21,336 nucleotides of DNA. Source: Spongospora subterranea. Lineage: Eukaryota; Endomyxa; Phytomyxea; Plasmodiophorida; Plasmodiophoridae. The stretch covers positions 12,949-34,284 of the forward strand of contig OUQQ01000064.1 in the NCBI GenBank assembly GCA_900404475.1, read 5' to 3'. Shown here one piece after another: positions 20,360 through 21,336 of this stretch (within the stretch, counting starts at the first letter, position 1; every line of letters starts with the position of its first letter). The notes below the pieces were generated by a model, which was not told the origin of the DNA, made no database searches, and saw nothing but the letters and a program-made list of their open reading frames with translations. Position numbers and translations under genes: made by a program.

Positions 20360-20952
20360 GTGGATTATATGAGGGATCCGTACGTGCAATCGATCAGTGA
20401 AAATATTGGTACCCACTATTATTCTGGAAACCCATGCGAACTATCCCATTGGTCGTCCGAACAACATGATGATGATCAGTACACCATGGTCAGTAACTCA
20501 GTGTTGAACAAGTTCAACGTCAGCATATTCGGCCCGACCTGTGCTAGTACTTGTTATCATTACAGCAAAAGTTGAAGGTCGGGGTTGCCCTTGGTCCACG
20601 ACAGCAATTATCAACTGAAAATGTGTAATAAAGCTCGGACGTAGTCGATTACATGGCACTTTGGTTGATTGGTCCGCCAGTCAAAACCCGCGTTACACTT
20701 GCAGTTGTTGTTGAACATTCGCACGGTATTTTTGATCCCCAAAATGAAACCATTTTGAAGAGAGAAAGCGCAGCCCTAGCGTACAGTACAGACCCTAGCG
20801 TTACAGTACAGAGTACACATTAGAGTTGATTGTGCGCAGCCTGCCAGTAACACGTCGGCCGTTACCGGTTCAACATCTATTGGTTTTTCTGGGTCATCTA
20901 CAGGTTCCTCAAACGCTTCAGTATAATGCATAAACGGGGTGTCAGCAACGCC
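20360..20952. promoter_or_regulatory. Shared upstream region of the receptor gene and the Nup42-like gene
   Basis: These 593 bases lie between two divergent starts and must hold both promoters. The open frame at 20228-20575 (+) is antisense to receptor exon 1 and not credible. The only structure seen is a 19/20-base tandem duplication (20774-20812). No TATA-like box could be assigned with confidence. Confidence 0.5.
20774..20812. repeat. 19/20-base tandem duplication upstream of the Nup42-like gene
   Basis: CCCTAGCGTACAGTACAGA (20774-20792) is followed at once by CCCTAGCGTTACAGTACAGA (20793-20812), differing by one inserted T. Each unit contains the small palindrome GTAC or TGTA/TACA-type sequence; it lies about 140 bases before the ATG. 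Confidence 0.9.
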
Positions 20953-21336
20953 ATGGCTCCGCCCTGTAAATTTCAACAGATGGCCGGCGGATGCAGGCGA
21001 AGCGACTGCCCGTTTTCACACGACTTGAACCGTGCTGCCCCAGAAATCTGTAAATTCTTTCAACAAGGCAACTGTCGTGCTGGAGCTAGCTGCAAATTTC
21101 GCGTAAGTAGGTGTTTAAGTTCAATTTTTGTTATGACAAATAACTGGACATTTATCAGCATAACGACCCGAACCAATCTTTATTCGGTCAACCACCCTCG
21201 GTGTTTGGTCAAACCGCAGGTGGACAATCTGTATTTGGCCAATCCGCAAGTGGACAATCTGTATTTGGCCAACCCGCAAGTGGACAGTCTGTATTTGGCC
21301 AATCCGCAAGTGGGCAATCCGTATTTGGACAACCCG
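20953..21336 (+). CDS. Nup42/NUPL2-like nucleoporin: two CCCH zinc fingers and FG repeats, 3' end missing
   Basis: Exon 1 (20953-21102) and exon 2 (21159 to the window edge) are joined through a 56-base intron (GTAAGT...TATCAG, phase 0). Finger 1 is C5-x8-C14-x4-C19-x3-H23. Finger 2 is C33-x7-C41-x5-C47-x3-H51, and H51 is the first codon of exon 2, so the finger exists only in the spliced product. From about residue 58 the protein is pure FG repeat ('SLFGQPPSVFGQ', then 'GQSVFGQxAS' units). CCCH plus FG repeats is the layout of Nup42/NUPL2/hCG1, which sits at the cytoplasmic face of the pore and helps the DEAD-box helicase Dbp5/Gle1 export mRNA. Human NUPL2 has one finger; two here is a variation. 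Another CCCH/FG protein is possible until the C-terminus is seen. Confidence 0.82.
   Translation, partial: MAPPCKFQQMAGGCRRSDCPFSHDLNRAAPEICKFFQQGNCRAGASCKFRVSRCLSSIFVMTNNWTFISITTRTNLYSVNHPRCLVKPQVDNLYLANPQVDNLYLANPQVDSLYLANPQVGNPYLDNP
21221..21336 (+). repeat. 30-base coding tandem repeat (FG nucleoporin)
   Basis: Nearly four copies of a 30-base unit, GGACAATCTGTATTTGGCCA followed by ATCCGCAAGT, encode ten residues each (GQSVFGQ[S/P]AS). They differ by only a few bases, pointing to recent expansion, and the array runs off the edge. Confidence 0.95.

Noticed and set aside
1..21336. CRISPR arrays, tRNA or rRNA genes, alternative genetic code
   Set aside because: No spaced repeats, cloverleaf or rRNA-like sequence was noticed, and conserved genes such as Rpt6 and Spt4 read correctly with the standard code.

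Overview
The window is nuclear DNA from a eukaryote, probably a unicellular or zoosporic one. Genes lie on both strands, are closely packed, and are cut by many very short GT...AG introns, most of them 44-87 bases and clustering near 53-59. The gene set (Rpt6, Spt4, a Nup42-like nucleoporin, FYVE proteins) is eukaryotic. An intron-split HslU, a PIF/Harbinger relic and a chitinase-like/REJ/GPS/7TM receptor would suit an early-diverging fungus, an aphelid/rozellid relative or another unicellular opisthokont. I cannot place it more precisely by reading. All spliced models below were built by hand and tested only for reading-frame consistency.

Left part (1-5210): a beta-strand-rich protein of unknown function running off the left edge (-), a six-exon HslU AAA+ ATPase (-), and a divergent EamA/DMT transporter (+). 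Middle (5374-10129): a nine-exon coiled-coil protein whose introns are all phase 0 (+), a convergent tandem-FYVE protein with a possible ubiquitin-like C-terminus (-), and the proteasome ATPase Rpt6 (-). From 10130 to 11840 there is a long upstream region and a decayed PIF/Harbinger transposase with a 91-base-arm palindrome. Next come a 95-residue protein (+), an unrecognised five-exon gene (-), Spt4 (-) and a small divergent ORF (+).

The outstanding object is one gene filling 14542-20359 (-). Six exons join into an exact 5541-base reading frame of 1846 residues: signal peptide, two chitinase-like GH18 domains, mucin-like Ser/Thr linker, REJ-like region, GAIN/GPS autoproteolysis domain, seven membrane spans and a cytoplasmic tail. 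It looks like an adhesion-GPCR-type receptor whose ectodomain is a duplicated, catalytically degraded chitinase, which suggests a chitin or glycan sensor. The right edge holds the start of a CCCH-zinc-finger/FG-repeat nucleoporin (+).

The genes do not form a pathway. Proteostasis (HslU, Rpt6), transcription (Spt4), nuclear transport (Nup42-like) and membrane functions (FYVE, transporter, receptor) are simply neighbours.
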